Source of the DNA: Osedax fenrisi
Taxonomy: Eukaryota; Annelida; Polychaeta; Sabellida; Siboglinidae
NCBI GenBank assembly: GCA_964019155.1
Contig: OZ025243.1
Location: forward strand, 6,638,365 to 6,702,364
Direction of reading: 5' to 3'
DNA length: 64,000 bases
Below the pieces are notes generated by a model that was given only the letters and a program-made list of their open reading frames with translations, was not told the origin of the DNA and searched no databases. Positions 10,674-19,859 of this stretch are shown here, piece by piece (the first letter of the stretch is position 1; each line of letters starts with the position of its first letter). The translations under genes and the position numbers were made by a program.

Positions 10674-10680
10674 TAGATAA

Positions 10681-10703
10681 ATATATATATATATATATAC
10701 ATA

Positions 10704-10741
<38 letters not shown>

Positions 10742-11050
10742 ATACAATAAGTGTGATAAATATAAATAAATTAGATTTATATCAAATTTATTTGGTTTAC
10801 AGATATAAATTATATCATTATAGTATATTTGTATCATTGATTAATTATCATAAAAATTAAATAATTTATATATGCCTATATATATATTAAAATATTACTA
10901 TTTAATTTTTACAAATATTATCTAGTATATTTTTCAAATTTAAAATCCGAAATATACATTTGTATCGATTAAGATAATATATTTGTAACCAAGTAATAAA
11001 CTAAGATCATTTTTAAATATAATGTATATAGATATAATAAATACTATGAC
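10681..11050. repeat. (TA)n tracts and AT-rich spacer
   Basis: Two (TA)n blocks at 10,681-10,740 separated by ACATATATGT. The rest holds no ORF. Confidence 0.6.
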
Positions 11051-11791
11051 ATGTATATCTCCAATAAACTAATAATTAATTCCTCTAAGACTACTGTACT
11101 CAACATATCCACTTCTGAAACTTCCTTTCCAAACTTTACTCTAAATAACATAATTATTTCTCCTTCTCATTACTCCAAAAACCTAGGATTAGTATTTGAT
11201 GACAAATTATCATTTAAGAATCATATATCATCCATTACAAAATCCTCCAACTTTCATCTCTTCAGAATTAAAAAAATACGGACATCACTTTCCAGAAACC
11301 TTACTAAAACTATAATCAATGCTCTTGTACTTTCCCGAATTGACTACTGTTCTTCCCTAGTGAATTTACTTCCTGCTAAAGCTACTGCTCCACTTAATCG
11401 GATTACCCGTTCCTCAATACGTACTACTTACTGTTTAACTCGACTGGACCACTCTACTACAACATCACATAAATCATCTCGTATGTGGCTACCTTTCTCC
11501 CTCAGGTGTAAATTACGTATACTATCTATAATCCATAAATCAATATATTCTTTCACCCCTAGCTATATCTCTGATCTAATTAAAAAACGTAATATATTAT
11601 CTTCTCTTCGTTATCAAAATGCTCCTCTACTTATCTCCCAGAACTCTAGTAAAACTTCCCTAAATTCTAGAGTTTTTAAATATTCCGGTCCAACCCTATG
11701 TAATTCCCTCCCTCCTACCATTCGTTCTATTAGATCCCACAAAAGATTTATAAATCTTACTTCTTCTTTTCTCTCTACCCATAATCATTAA
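11051..11791 (+). CDS. Reverse transcriptase C-terminal domain, L2/Daphne-like LINE (246 aa, partial)
   Basis: An open frame covering the post-catalytic RT region: the NPSKT-like start is IINSSKTTVLNIS, then YSKNLGLVFDDKLSFKNHIS (primer-grip/thumb), ALVLSRIDYCSSL, a WLPFSLRCKLRIL block, LRYQNAPLL, and the terminal PTLCNSLPPTIRSIRSHKRF. The palm with the catalytic Asp pair is missing because of 5' truncation, so it cannot reverse transcribe. The frame is surprisingly clean, suggesting a fairly recent insertion. Confidence 0.8.
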   Translation: MYISNKLIINSSKTTVLNISTSETSFPNFTLNNIIISPSHYSKNLGLVFDDKLSFKNHISSITKSSNFHLFRIKKIRTSLSRNLTKTIINALVLSRIDYCSSLVNLLPAKATAPLNRITRSSIRTTYCLTRLDHSTTTSHKSSRMWLPFSLRCKLRILSIIHKSIYSFTPSYISDLIKKRNILSSLRYQNAPLLISQNSSKTSLNSRVFKYSGPTLCNSLPPTIRSIRSHKRFINLTSSFLSTHNH

Positions 11792-12125
11792 ATCATCCAA
11801 CTTATTATGTGTGTCCGTGTTAAATTAAATGTATATCATTATTAAATTGTTATTGTATTATTATTATCTTATTATTATATAACACTATACTATATCAATG
11901 CAGTCTGTAGTATATAAAACTACACCATATCAATTCAGACTGTAGTATATAATAGTCCTTTATATTATCTAGTATTGTTTTCCATGGTATATTGAATGTA
12001 TATTATTATTAAATTATTATCGTATTACTATTATTTTATTATTAGTTTCTTCCCGCACGAGCGAAGGGGTCTACATGACCATATTTTAGTGCTAATAAAC
12101 TCAATATCATCATTATCATCATATA
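11051..12125 (+). mobile_element. L2/Daphne-like LINE, 5'-truncated 3' end
   Basis: Contains the RT thumb/tail ORF (11,051-11,791) and a ~330-bp 3' UTR. The UTR has a duplicated GCAGTCTGTAGTATATAA / TTCAGACTGTAGTATATAA segment, a short GC-rich stretch (TTCCCGCACGAGCGAAGGGG), ATAAACTCAATATC and a (TCAT/TTATCATCAT)n tail ending at about 12,125. The layout fits a 5'-truncated insertion. Confidence 0.75.
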
Positions 12126-12129
12126 TATA

Positions 12130-13151
12130 TAATATCGATAGCTCCAATTTTCGTGTGAATTATATTAACATATTTGTCCTAAAATTATAATGATAATATG
12201 TATAGATATATTACAAATATCAAGAGATTTGTTCTTCTAAATAATAATATATTATATATGGATAGGTATATAAAACTAGTTTATTTAATATATTACAATG
12301 ATGGGTAACAATACATAATAATGACATAAATGTATAAAGAATATTAAGAAATATAAAAAAGTTGTAATTTACACAAACCGAAAATAAATGAAATAATAAA
12401 GGCAATATTCGGGATGTTGATAAAACGAGCAGAATACAATCATCAAACAACTAGAGATATATAATATTATACTAATACATATAATATTTACACAATGATA
12501 ATATCAATATAAATAACTATCTCCATATCTTATTTACATAATATATTTATAAATACAATTATATTATTTGATGCATAATGATATATTATTGTTAATCTAA
12601 ATGATTTACATAACAATTAACGTTTAATAATATTTCATTGCCAACACTAAATACACGGTAAAATATAAACAAAATAACAATTTTCTTTGAGCGTATACGC
12701 TTGTCGTATACGACATCAGTTACATAAATATGTGTTCCTTTTATTTAATATGAAAAATAGTGGTATATTTACAATTTATTATCTTTTTTAGTTTTATTTA
12801 TTTAATACAATATTTAGCATAATGATATATTAAATTCGATCCAAAAAAATATATTTTTATGGAATATATAAGAATATATTTAATATATATTATTTTAACT
12901 AATACATTATAAACTAATACATATAATTATTTTGAAATTAAAGATAAAATAATTAATATTTTAAAAGTTACTCATTATTAAATCTAAAAAAGCAAATATT
13001 GTATAATTATATGTATCTTAGAGTATCTGAACATCTTAATTCGTTTATATACGCAATATAGTTCAATAAATGAAAGTAGTAACACTAATTATTATAAGAA
13101 TATTATTGAGTACATTGATAAATTTACAATATAATTATATAAAAATATATG

Positions 13152-13188
<37 letters not shown>

Positions 13189-13330
13189 TATGTAATATTA
13201 TAATTTAATTTTTCGAATTTTTCATCATCGTATTGAGCCAAACTAAATAAATATAATAAACTAATAATAACAAAATAAATCAAATAAATTAACTATAAAA
13301 TTCAACGATCGGGCTTCTCGAAATTATATG

Positions 13331-13335
<5 letters not shown>
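12130..13335. other. AT-rich stretch, nothing recognised
   Basis: About 1.2 kb of A/T-dominated sequence with (TA)n at about 13,155-13,182. The short ORFs are low complexity. A small GC cluster at 12,690-12,720 (GAGCGTATACGCTTGTCGTATACG) has imperfect dyad symmetry but no context. Confidence 0.5.

Positions 13336-13338
<3 letters not shown>

Positions 13339-13392
<54 letters not shown>
13339..13392. repeat. (TA)n microsatellite
   Basis: About 54 bp of uninterrupted TA directly 5' of the SINE at 13,400. Confidence 0.95.
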
Positions 13393-13394
<2 letters not shown>

Positions 13395-13399
13395 ACTAC

Positions 13400-13688
13400 A
13401 TATATGTGGCTCAATGGCTAAGGCTAATGTCAGACACATAAGCAGTGGGACATGGGTTCGAGCCTCATCCGGGGTATTAATTAATTTGATAAAATGGGTA
13501 TTAAAATATTATTTAGAAGTGATATTATATAATTGTGTATACAAAATGATCGGGTCTCGTTAAAACCATGGATGCCTTAACATGAGAGCGGCAAGAAGGG
13601 ACATTAGAGCCATATGTGGTTATAAGTGAACACGTAATCTAAATCCTGGATGGGATAAAGGATTTCACGAAAAAAAAAATAACAATAA

Positions 13689-13691
<3 letters not shown>
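13400..13691 (+). mobile_element. tRNA-derived SINE, family 1, copy a
   Basis: A tRNA-like head with A box TGGCTCAATGG (13,407-13,417) and B box GGTTCGAGCC (13,455-13,464), spacing as in tRNA promoters, but no foldable mature tRNA. A ~190-bp tRNA-unrelated body follows (ATTTAGAAGTGATATTATATAA, GGATGCCTTAACA, GAGAGCG), then an A-run with ATAACAATAACAAT. The body recurs at 32,727-33,002. A polymerase III transcript is expected, mobilised by a LINE. The partner LINE is not identifiable from the tail. Confidence 0.8.
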
Positions 13692-13722
<31 letters not shown>

Positions 13723-14335
13723 GCGTATATTCATTTACATATATAATATTCTTTATTTTAGCTTTTAAAATTCCAAAAAAATCTATATTAACTAAATTTT
13801 TATGATTAATAAATTTTATTAATGATAGTTATTATTATTATTATTTATTTAATTATTTAATTACAACTTTAATTGAAACTCAGAACTGTATTTATTTGAT
13901 TGTTTTATTTTACTTGAACAAATATACGTATGGATCATTTTAAAGAAAATAGTTAATATTTTAATAATATTATCCAAACAAAATTTGTTGACACTATTTT
14001 TTACCAATATTATTGAATAATACATACAATAATCTATAATTATAATTTAACATACGTATGTTATTTAGACAGATTATAAAGATAAGTGGCGCAAGTGTTT
14101 CGCCATGTATTACACTATCTTACTTTTGATATCATATTTCGATATTCAAATCATGAATGCATGTACAGGCACTTTAGGCTACTTATATAACAAACCTATA
14201 CATTATATATCTTGTATTTAAATATATAGAGGAAACAATCACTATGATGTATATTCGATCACGGGATTTCTCGTATTCTAGTAATTGTCCAGCAATTAAC
14301 TTAAGTTACTACGCACTTGATCTACATAACTTATA
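13692..14335. other. AT-rich spacer
   Basis: (TA)n at about 13,692-13,712, otherwise A/T-only runs. No gene or repeat recognised. Confidence 0.5.
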
Positions 14336-14339
14336 TATT

Positions 14340-14450
14340 AACTATGCATGGAGTATACAGAACAGTCACCTGTTGTCAAATGAAAGGTACTAGGTTCAAT
14401 CTCGGCTATTTCTTATTTATTCTCTGGTATTTATCAAGAACGTATTAAAT
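14340..14450 (+). mobile_element. tRNA-derived SINE, family 2, fragment
   Basis: A B-box-like GGTTCAATCTC (14,393-14,403) followed by CTCTGGTATTTATCAAGAAC. The same order (B box, T-rich body, GTTTATCAAGAAC) is seen at 34,090-34,250. The A-box half is not recognisable. Confidence 0.5.
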
Positions 14451-14537
14451 GATACATAAAAACACTATAAAAAACATGTTATATGATAAAATATGTATGT
14501 AAATAAAATACGCCATAGTGAGAGGCTTTACAGATTA

Positions 14538-14586
<49 letters not shown>

Positions 14587-14801
14587 GTATATATTTACCG
14601 CATTATGGCGATTTACTGAAAATGTAGGGTATATTAGTAATACATATATTAATATACATATTCGAATCATATTTATTTATATATTAAAATTAATATATTT
14701 ATTAATAAATAATTATAAATATAATTAAAAATATCTTTGTTTATATAAATATTATTTATAATTAATTTGAATTTTATTTAGGTGATATATCAAATATACA
14801 C

Positions 14802-14839
<38 letters not shown>
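14451..14839. repeat. (TA)n tracts and spacer
   Basis: (TA)n at about 14,540-14,590 and 14,808-14,839. Nothing else recognised. Confidence 0.7.
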
Positions 14840-14842
<3 letters not shown>

Positions 14843-15395
14843 CTCGCCCATCGTATTCGCGATTTACCGACCCTATAAAGTATACCAACTACCTTCCTTA
14901 ATGTTCACTACACACTCTACGCCGACGACATTGAATTACACTCATACACCACAAACTATACTGAATTACAACGCAGCATGGATACTATAAATATATGGCT
15001 AACATCTAACCACTTGTAAATTAACCCTACTAAAAGAGAACTACTCAACAGTAACGCTATCTCCAATTTAGACAATTGTCCAATACTCTACATCGATTCC
15101 TCACCACTCACTCCGTCTTCTACCGTTACATATCTAACCCTATATTATATTCTGATGATCATATCATCTCACTTATAAAGATGACCTTGCACTTTCAATT
15201 TCAACTCCCCTACGGCCAAACTCCCCACGCACTCACTTATTCTATCTAGACTAAAGTATTGTAACACCTTTCTCATCGGTACAAAAACTGCCTCTATTAA
15301 TAAACTAGACCGAATATTTACATATCTATACGAGCCATCTACTAACTAAAAACTACTGACTATACTACCTATGTGACCAAACTGCGACTACAACT
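14840..15395 (+). pseudogene. LINE reverse transcriptase fragment
   Basis: Broken plus-strand frames give YADDIELHSYTT (catalytic block; 14,918 onward), then ELQRSMDTINIWLTSNHL and INPTK, the LINE post-catalytic block, followed by a decayed thumb to about 15,390. Base composition is richer in C than its surroundings, like the C-rich LINE ORFs at 36.8 and 61.7 kb. Its 3' part runs into the 11-bp minisatellite. Confidence 0.6.
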
Positions 15396-15397
15396 TA

Positions 15398-15661
15398 AAT
15401 GGGTGATGCATGGGTGATGCATGGGTGATGCATGGGTGATACATGGGTGATAGATGGGTGATGCATGGGTGATACATGGGTAATACATGGGTGATGCATG
15501 GGTGATGCATGGGTGATCGTGGGTGATGCATGGGTGATGCATGGGTGATACATGGGTGATATATGGGTGATGCATGGGTGATACATGGGTGATGCATGGG
15601 TAATACAAGGGTGATGCATGGGTGATACATGAGTGATACATGGGTGATACATGGGTGATGA
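15398..15661. repeat. 11-bp minisatellite (GGGTGATGCAT)n
   Basis: About 24 tandem copies of an 11-bp unit, with GGGTGATGCAT and GGGTGATACAT as the main variants and a few GGTAATACAT or shortened units. Because 11 is not a multiple of 3 and the unit lacks stops on the minus strand, three overlapping frames are open there. These are not genes. Confidence 0.95.
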
Positions 15662-15941
15662 TCTATTATTCTAAATAGTAGTCAATATCCAGTAAGTCTA
15701 TAATTAAGCATATGTTATTGTATTTTAATTGATATAACATTACGGGTTACATAGATGTGAGTGATGTAGGGCATATATAATTTAATTGCATTTGGCTGAT
15801 TATAATAGCGATCAATATCAATAGAAAATTTATATATATATATACATTTTGAGTAGTGGATTATCATTGTTCATACTTTGTAATTGTATGTTTAGATTTG
15901 TGTTTATTTACGTTTAATGATATAATGATTGATTGATAATT
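15662..15941. other. Spacer, nothing recognised
   Basis: AT-rich single-copy-looking sequence between minisatellite and dispersed repeat R1. Confidence 0.5.
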
Positions 15942-17705
15942 TATTTAAGAAATATAATAGTCGAAATATATAATCTAAAGTATAAAATATAAATATTTGC
16001 TAACGATAAAATACGTTATAGATATAAACAAAGAATATTACGAAAATATAAAATTAAAGAAATTAAAACGTTTTACAGTTACCGTACAAATAAATGAAAA
16101 AGACTCGAAAATAGAAATAAAATATAGCGCAAATAAACCAATACTATAATGAAACAAATAAATAATGTAATAATTAATTATCAAAATCTGTAATAATAAT
16201 AAATTATTAATTTTATATTTTAATTGTATAATACATTTGAACTTAACGTACTTTACCAAGTCTAGCTTGCTCGGCAGTTCATTACACGTTTTCTTCATTC
16301 CTCTCTATCATTCATCGATATCGGTAGTTCCTCATTTGTGCATATCGTTTCCTCTCTCAATTGGTCTACAGATGTTTTCATAGGCCTTCTTGGAGAGCGT
16401 CGTCCATGTTATGGATTCCAGACTAATATTACATTCACTACTTCGCTTCTGTTTCTCAGCAGTGACAGGAGAACCTCAGATTTTGTTCGCTTATTGTATA
16501 TGGTATTCTTGGAATGAGTGTATAGGATCCATCAACTTTTTCTCTATTGTTGAAGTTAGAATCTAAAGAATAGAGCCATACACAAGTACAGTCTCAACTG
16601 TATTTCTAAAGAAGTTTCTTTTGAGTATACTTGAAAGTTTGGATTTCCAAATGATGTTCAGACTATTCAAGGCTGACCACGCACTTTCGATTCTTACACT
16701 TACGTCATATTGAGTAGAACCAATATAATTACATAGATATTTGAACTCTTATACACGTTTTATATCATGACCTGATATTCTTTTCATGTTTATCTTGTTT
16801 TCATGATTTAAACACATGTATTCCGTCTTGTCTGAGTTTATATGTGAACCGACATATTTAGCATTATGTTCAATTTTGTGTAATAGTGTATTTGCATCTA
16901 TCAGAATATTAGTTAGTACAGCTATATCGTCAGCATTATAAATATCGGTAATATGTACAGCTGAGTATCTCTTTTGTACCTGTCGTTAATCTCTTTGTTC
17001 GGAAAACATTTTGATTTTTTCTCAGTATAGAATATATATCTCCTCTTATCCAATTTAATAGCATCAGGTTATATATCTTAGCTGCAAGTAGAGTTAGTGT
17101 GATTACCTGATATTTTATTGTAATAGAAATATTTCTATTTTAGGGAAAGGAAGTAAAAATCCTTCATTCCATCTGTATATTGGTTCTTGAGAATATATAC
17201 TATTGCACGAGTTTAGTAAGATTTATTGAAATTATCCTATTTTACATACTTCAGCTATTATTTTATCTAAGCAAACAGCTTTTCCATTTAGTAAGCTTTT
17301 AGTAGCCTTCTTTAATTCATCTATTGTAAAATGCCCTTTTTTGATATCTAATACATTTTTTTAATATTCAATGTTTTTTCATCGTTTGATGCGAGAATTG
17401 TTGGTTTACCAAGTAGTTCCTTGAAATGTTCATGCCATAATTGAATTCATTCTTTTCCACTGTTTGATTTAAGTATTACTCTGTTTGAGTATTTCTTTAA
17501 ATATATTTGAAACTTATATATATATACAAATAGAATACGTTAACAATAAAATAAACCAATATACCTATACAAAAAAAGAAAACTTTAGTAATAAAAAAAC
17601 CCAATAATATTACGAAACAAACAATATAATACTTAAGTGATAATTATCACTATAATATGAAATAATAGTAAATTATTATTATTTATTTTAATAATATAAT
17701 AAATT
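15942..17705. repeat. Dispersed repeat R1, copy 2, split by a LINE
   Basis: 15,942-16,240 matches 1,629-2,150, and 17,497-17,705 matches 2,150-2,330. The break falls inside ATACATTTGAAAC, which is partly duplicated on both sides (ACATTTGAAC at about 16,231 and ATATTTGAAAC at about 17,503). It is therefore interrupted by the LINE at 16,245-17,495. Confidence 0.7.
16245..17495 (-). pseudogene. RTE-like LINE (type C) RT region, decayed
   Basis: Minus-strand frames give, in order, CNSIYSQEPIYRWNEGFLLP, NADDIAVLTNILIDANTLLH (catalytic YADD changed to NADD), NSDKTEYMCLNHE, YLCNYIGSTQYDVSVRIESA, RNFFRNTVETVLVYGS, and a terminal block near 16,245-16,330 that ends RGMKKTCNELPSKLDL. The same sequence type is at 40,397-42,070 and 51,450-60,625. 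The region between RT motifs 1 and 4 is deleted. Many stops. Confidence 0.75.
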
Positions 17706-18238
17706 TATATATTTTTTTAATTATTTTAATTATTATATTTTAATTTTATTTATTACGCGGAGTATAACAAATATAATATTATTTGTATAATATTTATAAT
17801 AAAATAATTACCATTATTATACAAATTAATCTATTGGAATATACATTTATATTAACACTTTAACTATTTTAAGTTGTGTTTTTGTTGTTGGTGATAGAGT
17901 GGCTAGTGTTTTTTGTGTAAGTGTGGGTTTAGTAAGGGTCGGGGAAAGGGATACACTTATAGTGAGAGGAAAGTATTGACAGTGTTCTTATTATTGGCAG
18001 AAAGAGGATTCCTAAGGCATTGGACCTGATAAACCCATACCCTTGAAGTTTATATACAATTTATCCTCATTATTTCCAATTACTAATGGCTACTCTGGAT
18101 ATAATTTAATAATTAAAAATATCTGATATATATATATATATATATATTTTACTAATTTAAATTTTAAATTTTATTTTATTTTATATTTACTTTTACTATA
18201 TGTTCTCCTCATAATTGTCCTTTTTGAAAGAGTAACAG
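17706..18238. other. Spacer with a G/T-rich island
   Basis: 17,870-18,060 is unusually G/T-rich for the window (TGTGTTTTTGTTGTTGGTG ... GGGTCGGGGAAAGGG) and then reads CCTAAGGCATTGGACCTGATAAACCC. It could be a decayed LINE UTR. No ORF or second copy seen. Confidence 0.4.
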
Positions 18239-18332
18239 GTAAATGACTAGAAAATCATATTTCTTCTTTGTTTACCATGGTCATACTTCAATTCTGATAT
18301 TATTATATTAATAATACTAATAATAATTATAT
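18239..18332 (+). repeat. Dispersed 3'-terminal stem-loop repeat R3, copy a
   Basis: GGTAAATGACTAGAAAATCA ... TTCTTCTTTGTTTACC pairs GGTAAA with TTTACC around an inner AGAA/TTCT stem. It is followed by ATGGTCATACTTCAATTCTG and an (ATT)n-like tail. The same layout is at 39,112-39,195 and, more diverged, 24,886-24,960. Probably the 3' end of an AT-tailed LINE or SINE. Confidence 0.5.
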
Positions 18333-18671
18333 ATATATAATATATATATATATATAATTTATTACATATATTAATATAGAACACTTGTTATATATTTTAT
18401 TCAATATATATTTGTATACTGAAAAATGGTTCCCGTTCATTTGTTGTCAATGTTCTTCGAGCATGGTATTCATTGTTATTTTAGTAAGGTGTCCAGCGGT
18501 TACAGATTTAGCTTTAATATAAAATGACAATAAGTACACATAATAACTGTTTAAACAAGTGGCACACATTATGAAGATGACAATCCACAGTTTATGTGTG
18601 TCCGTTAGTGTTTCATTGTCATCGCCTTCGTCTGTAAATTATTGATGTATGTAAATATATATATATATATA

Positions 18672-18866
18672 TGTTGTAAGGTATATTATTAGTATTATAC
18701 AAGTGTGTGCACTGTAGCGTATCATATGCATTCCTGTTTCCATTGTTGATATGCATGAATGATTTGATAAAAGTCATATCCTAAATTCAACAAGTCACTT
18801 CTAGAAATACAGTCAGTACTTAAACATCTATATTAGATATATAAAACAAGCGTAGCGCATATAACA
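18672..18866 (+). repeat. 5' LTR (195 bp)
   Basis: Starts TGTTGTAAGG and ends GCGCATATAACA (TG...CA, 4-bp inverted TGTT/AACA ends). Identical to 23,226-23,420 in my base-by-base reading. A TATATAAAAC near the 3' end (about 18,838-18,847) is a possible TATA element, although its position would make a very short R-U5. Confidence 0.97.
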
Positions 18867-18867
18867 T

Positions 18868-18879
18868 TGGTGACAGCGG
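18868..18879 (+). other. Primer-binding site
   Basis: TGGTGACAGCGG starts 1 nt after the LTR end and begins with TGG, complementary to a tRNA CCA end. It is identical to the PBS of the partial Gypsy element at 1,236-1,247, so the two families prime with the same tRNA. Confidence 0.8.
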
Positions 18880-19079
18880 TATCCAGTGCTGACTAGGACC
18901 AGTGGCTAGAGGAAGAAATTGAAATACAACATAGGATAACAGGTTTGTGTATTGATATTGTTACTTTGCATACACTTGTATAATAACATATTATTTTAGA
19001 TAATAAAATATTATTTTTAAAATAATATTTTTAGTTTATTTACGTAATTAAACATAGTTATAAGAGGGATATAGAAGAT

Positions 19080-19859
19080 ATGGGAGAAGATAGTAAGCCA
19101 GTAGGTAGACCTGCTAAGAAAGATTTAGCATATGTTAAACTAGATTATTTTAATGAGGGTACAGATGCTGGTGAGTGGATTGCAAGAGCTGAGGAATGTG
19201 TAGATTTATTGGGGCATAAGGGTGAGGATGCGGCAGGGTATATTTTATATCATATAAGAGATGGTGCAAAATTAGAATTATCAATGTTAGGCAATAAACT
19301 TTTAAATAAAGAGCATATATTTAATAGTTTAAGGGAGAGATGTAGTAGTAGGAGGTCACGGGGTGAGAGGTTACATGATCTAGTTGATAGGAAACAACGA
19401 GAAGGGGAGAATATTACTATGTTTATAGATGCTATATTAAAATTAGGGTTAAGTTTGAAAGAGGATGTAGATGGGTGGGAGGGGCTAATGACAGATTCAT
19501 TCAAAACAAATGTATTTGACTGCGAATTACGGCGATATTTATTAATATCAGGGAAAAAAAAAAGTTTTTCTGAAATACGCTCAATGGCGAGGGAGTTTGA
19601 ATCTATGAGTAATGTGAAGGAGGGTGGTATATGCTATAAGATAGAAACTAATAAAGTAATAGGTGAAGTAACTAATAGAGGGAATGATGGTAGTAGGTTG
19701 GAGGAACGTATACAAATATTAGAGAGGAGGAATACTGAGTTGGAAGGTAGATTAAGAGGTAACTGGACAGACAGAGTTAGATGTTTTACATGTGGAGGGG
19801 AAAGGCATACTAGTAGATGGTGTAGGAATAGGAATTTAAACCGCCAACCTTTCCAGTAG
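19080..19859 (+). CDS. gag: Gag polyprotein, Gypsy element (259 aa)
   Basis: Capsid-nucleocapsid protein that packages the element RNA. Residues about 20-190 have the retrotrans_gag pattern (DAGEWIARAEECVDLLG, HIRDGAKLELSMLG, LHDLVDRKQREGENITMFID). A predicted coiled coil follows (about 205-230; RLEERIQILERRNTELEGRL), then one CX2CX4HX4C zinc knuckle at residues 235-248 (CFTCGGERHTSRWC). The ATG at 19,080 is 213 nt after the LTR. The ORF stops at TAG 19,857-19,859. The final 28 nt overlap the pol frame, and the slippery heptamer lies in this overlap. Confidence 0.93.
   Translation: MGEDSKPVGRPAKKDLAYVKLDYFNEGTDAGEWIARAEECVDLLGHKGEDAAGYILYHIRDGAKLELSMLGNKLLNKEHIFNSLRERCSSRRSRGERLHDLVDRKQREGENITMFIDAILKLGLSLKEDVDGWEGLMTDSFKTNVFDCELRRYLLISGKKKSFSEIRSMAREFESMSNVKEGGICYKIETNKVIGEVTNRGNDGSRLEERIQILERRNTELEGRLRGNWTDRVRCFTCGGERHTSRWCRNRNLNRQPFQ

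Larger units (their letters stand above)
6629..10680 (-). mobile_element. CR1-like LINE, near full length, decayed, split by solo LTR
   Basis: Minus-strand order: ORF1 remnant (10,673-10,150), APE endonuclease (about 10,140-9,430), RT linker and N-terminus (9,424-8,760), a solo LTR insertion (8,491-8,747), RT palm and thumb (8,490-7,112), 3' UTR, then AATAAA and a (TATC)n tail ending at about 6,629. All blocks are in the order of one element. Many frameshifts and stops make it dead. The right end adjoins a (TA)n tract at 10,681-10,740. Confidence 0.8.

Noticed and set aside
13400..13480. Functional tRNA gene (A and B boxes present)
   Set aside because: No foldable acceptor or anticodon arms; body and tail recur at 32.7 kb, so it is a SINE head.
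15369..15652. Three overlapping His/Pro/Cys-rich ORFs on the minus strand
   Set aside because: Produced by an 11-bp tandem repeat that lacks stops; all three frames are equally open.
18672..18866. Target duplication of the Gypsy element as firm evidence
   Set aside because: The insertion is inside (TA)n, so TATA on both sides is expected by chance; I kept it only as compatible.
19250..19504. Minus-strand ORFs inside gag and pol (19,250-19,504; 21,199-21,411; 21,598-21,873; 22,663-22,857)
   Set aside because: Shadow frames of an intact polyprotein, without recognisable domains.
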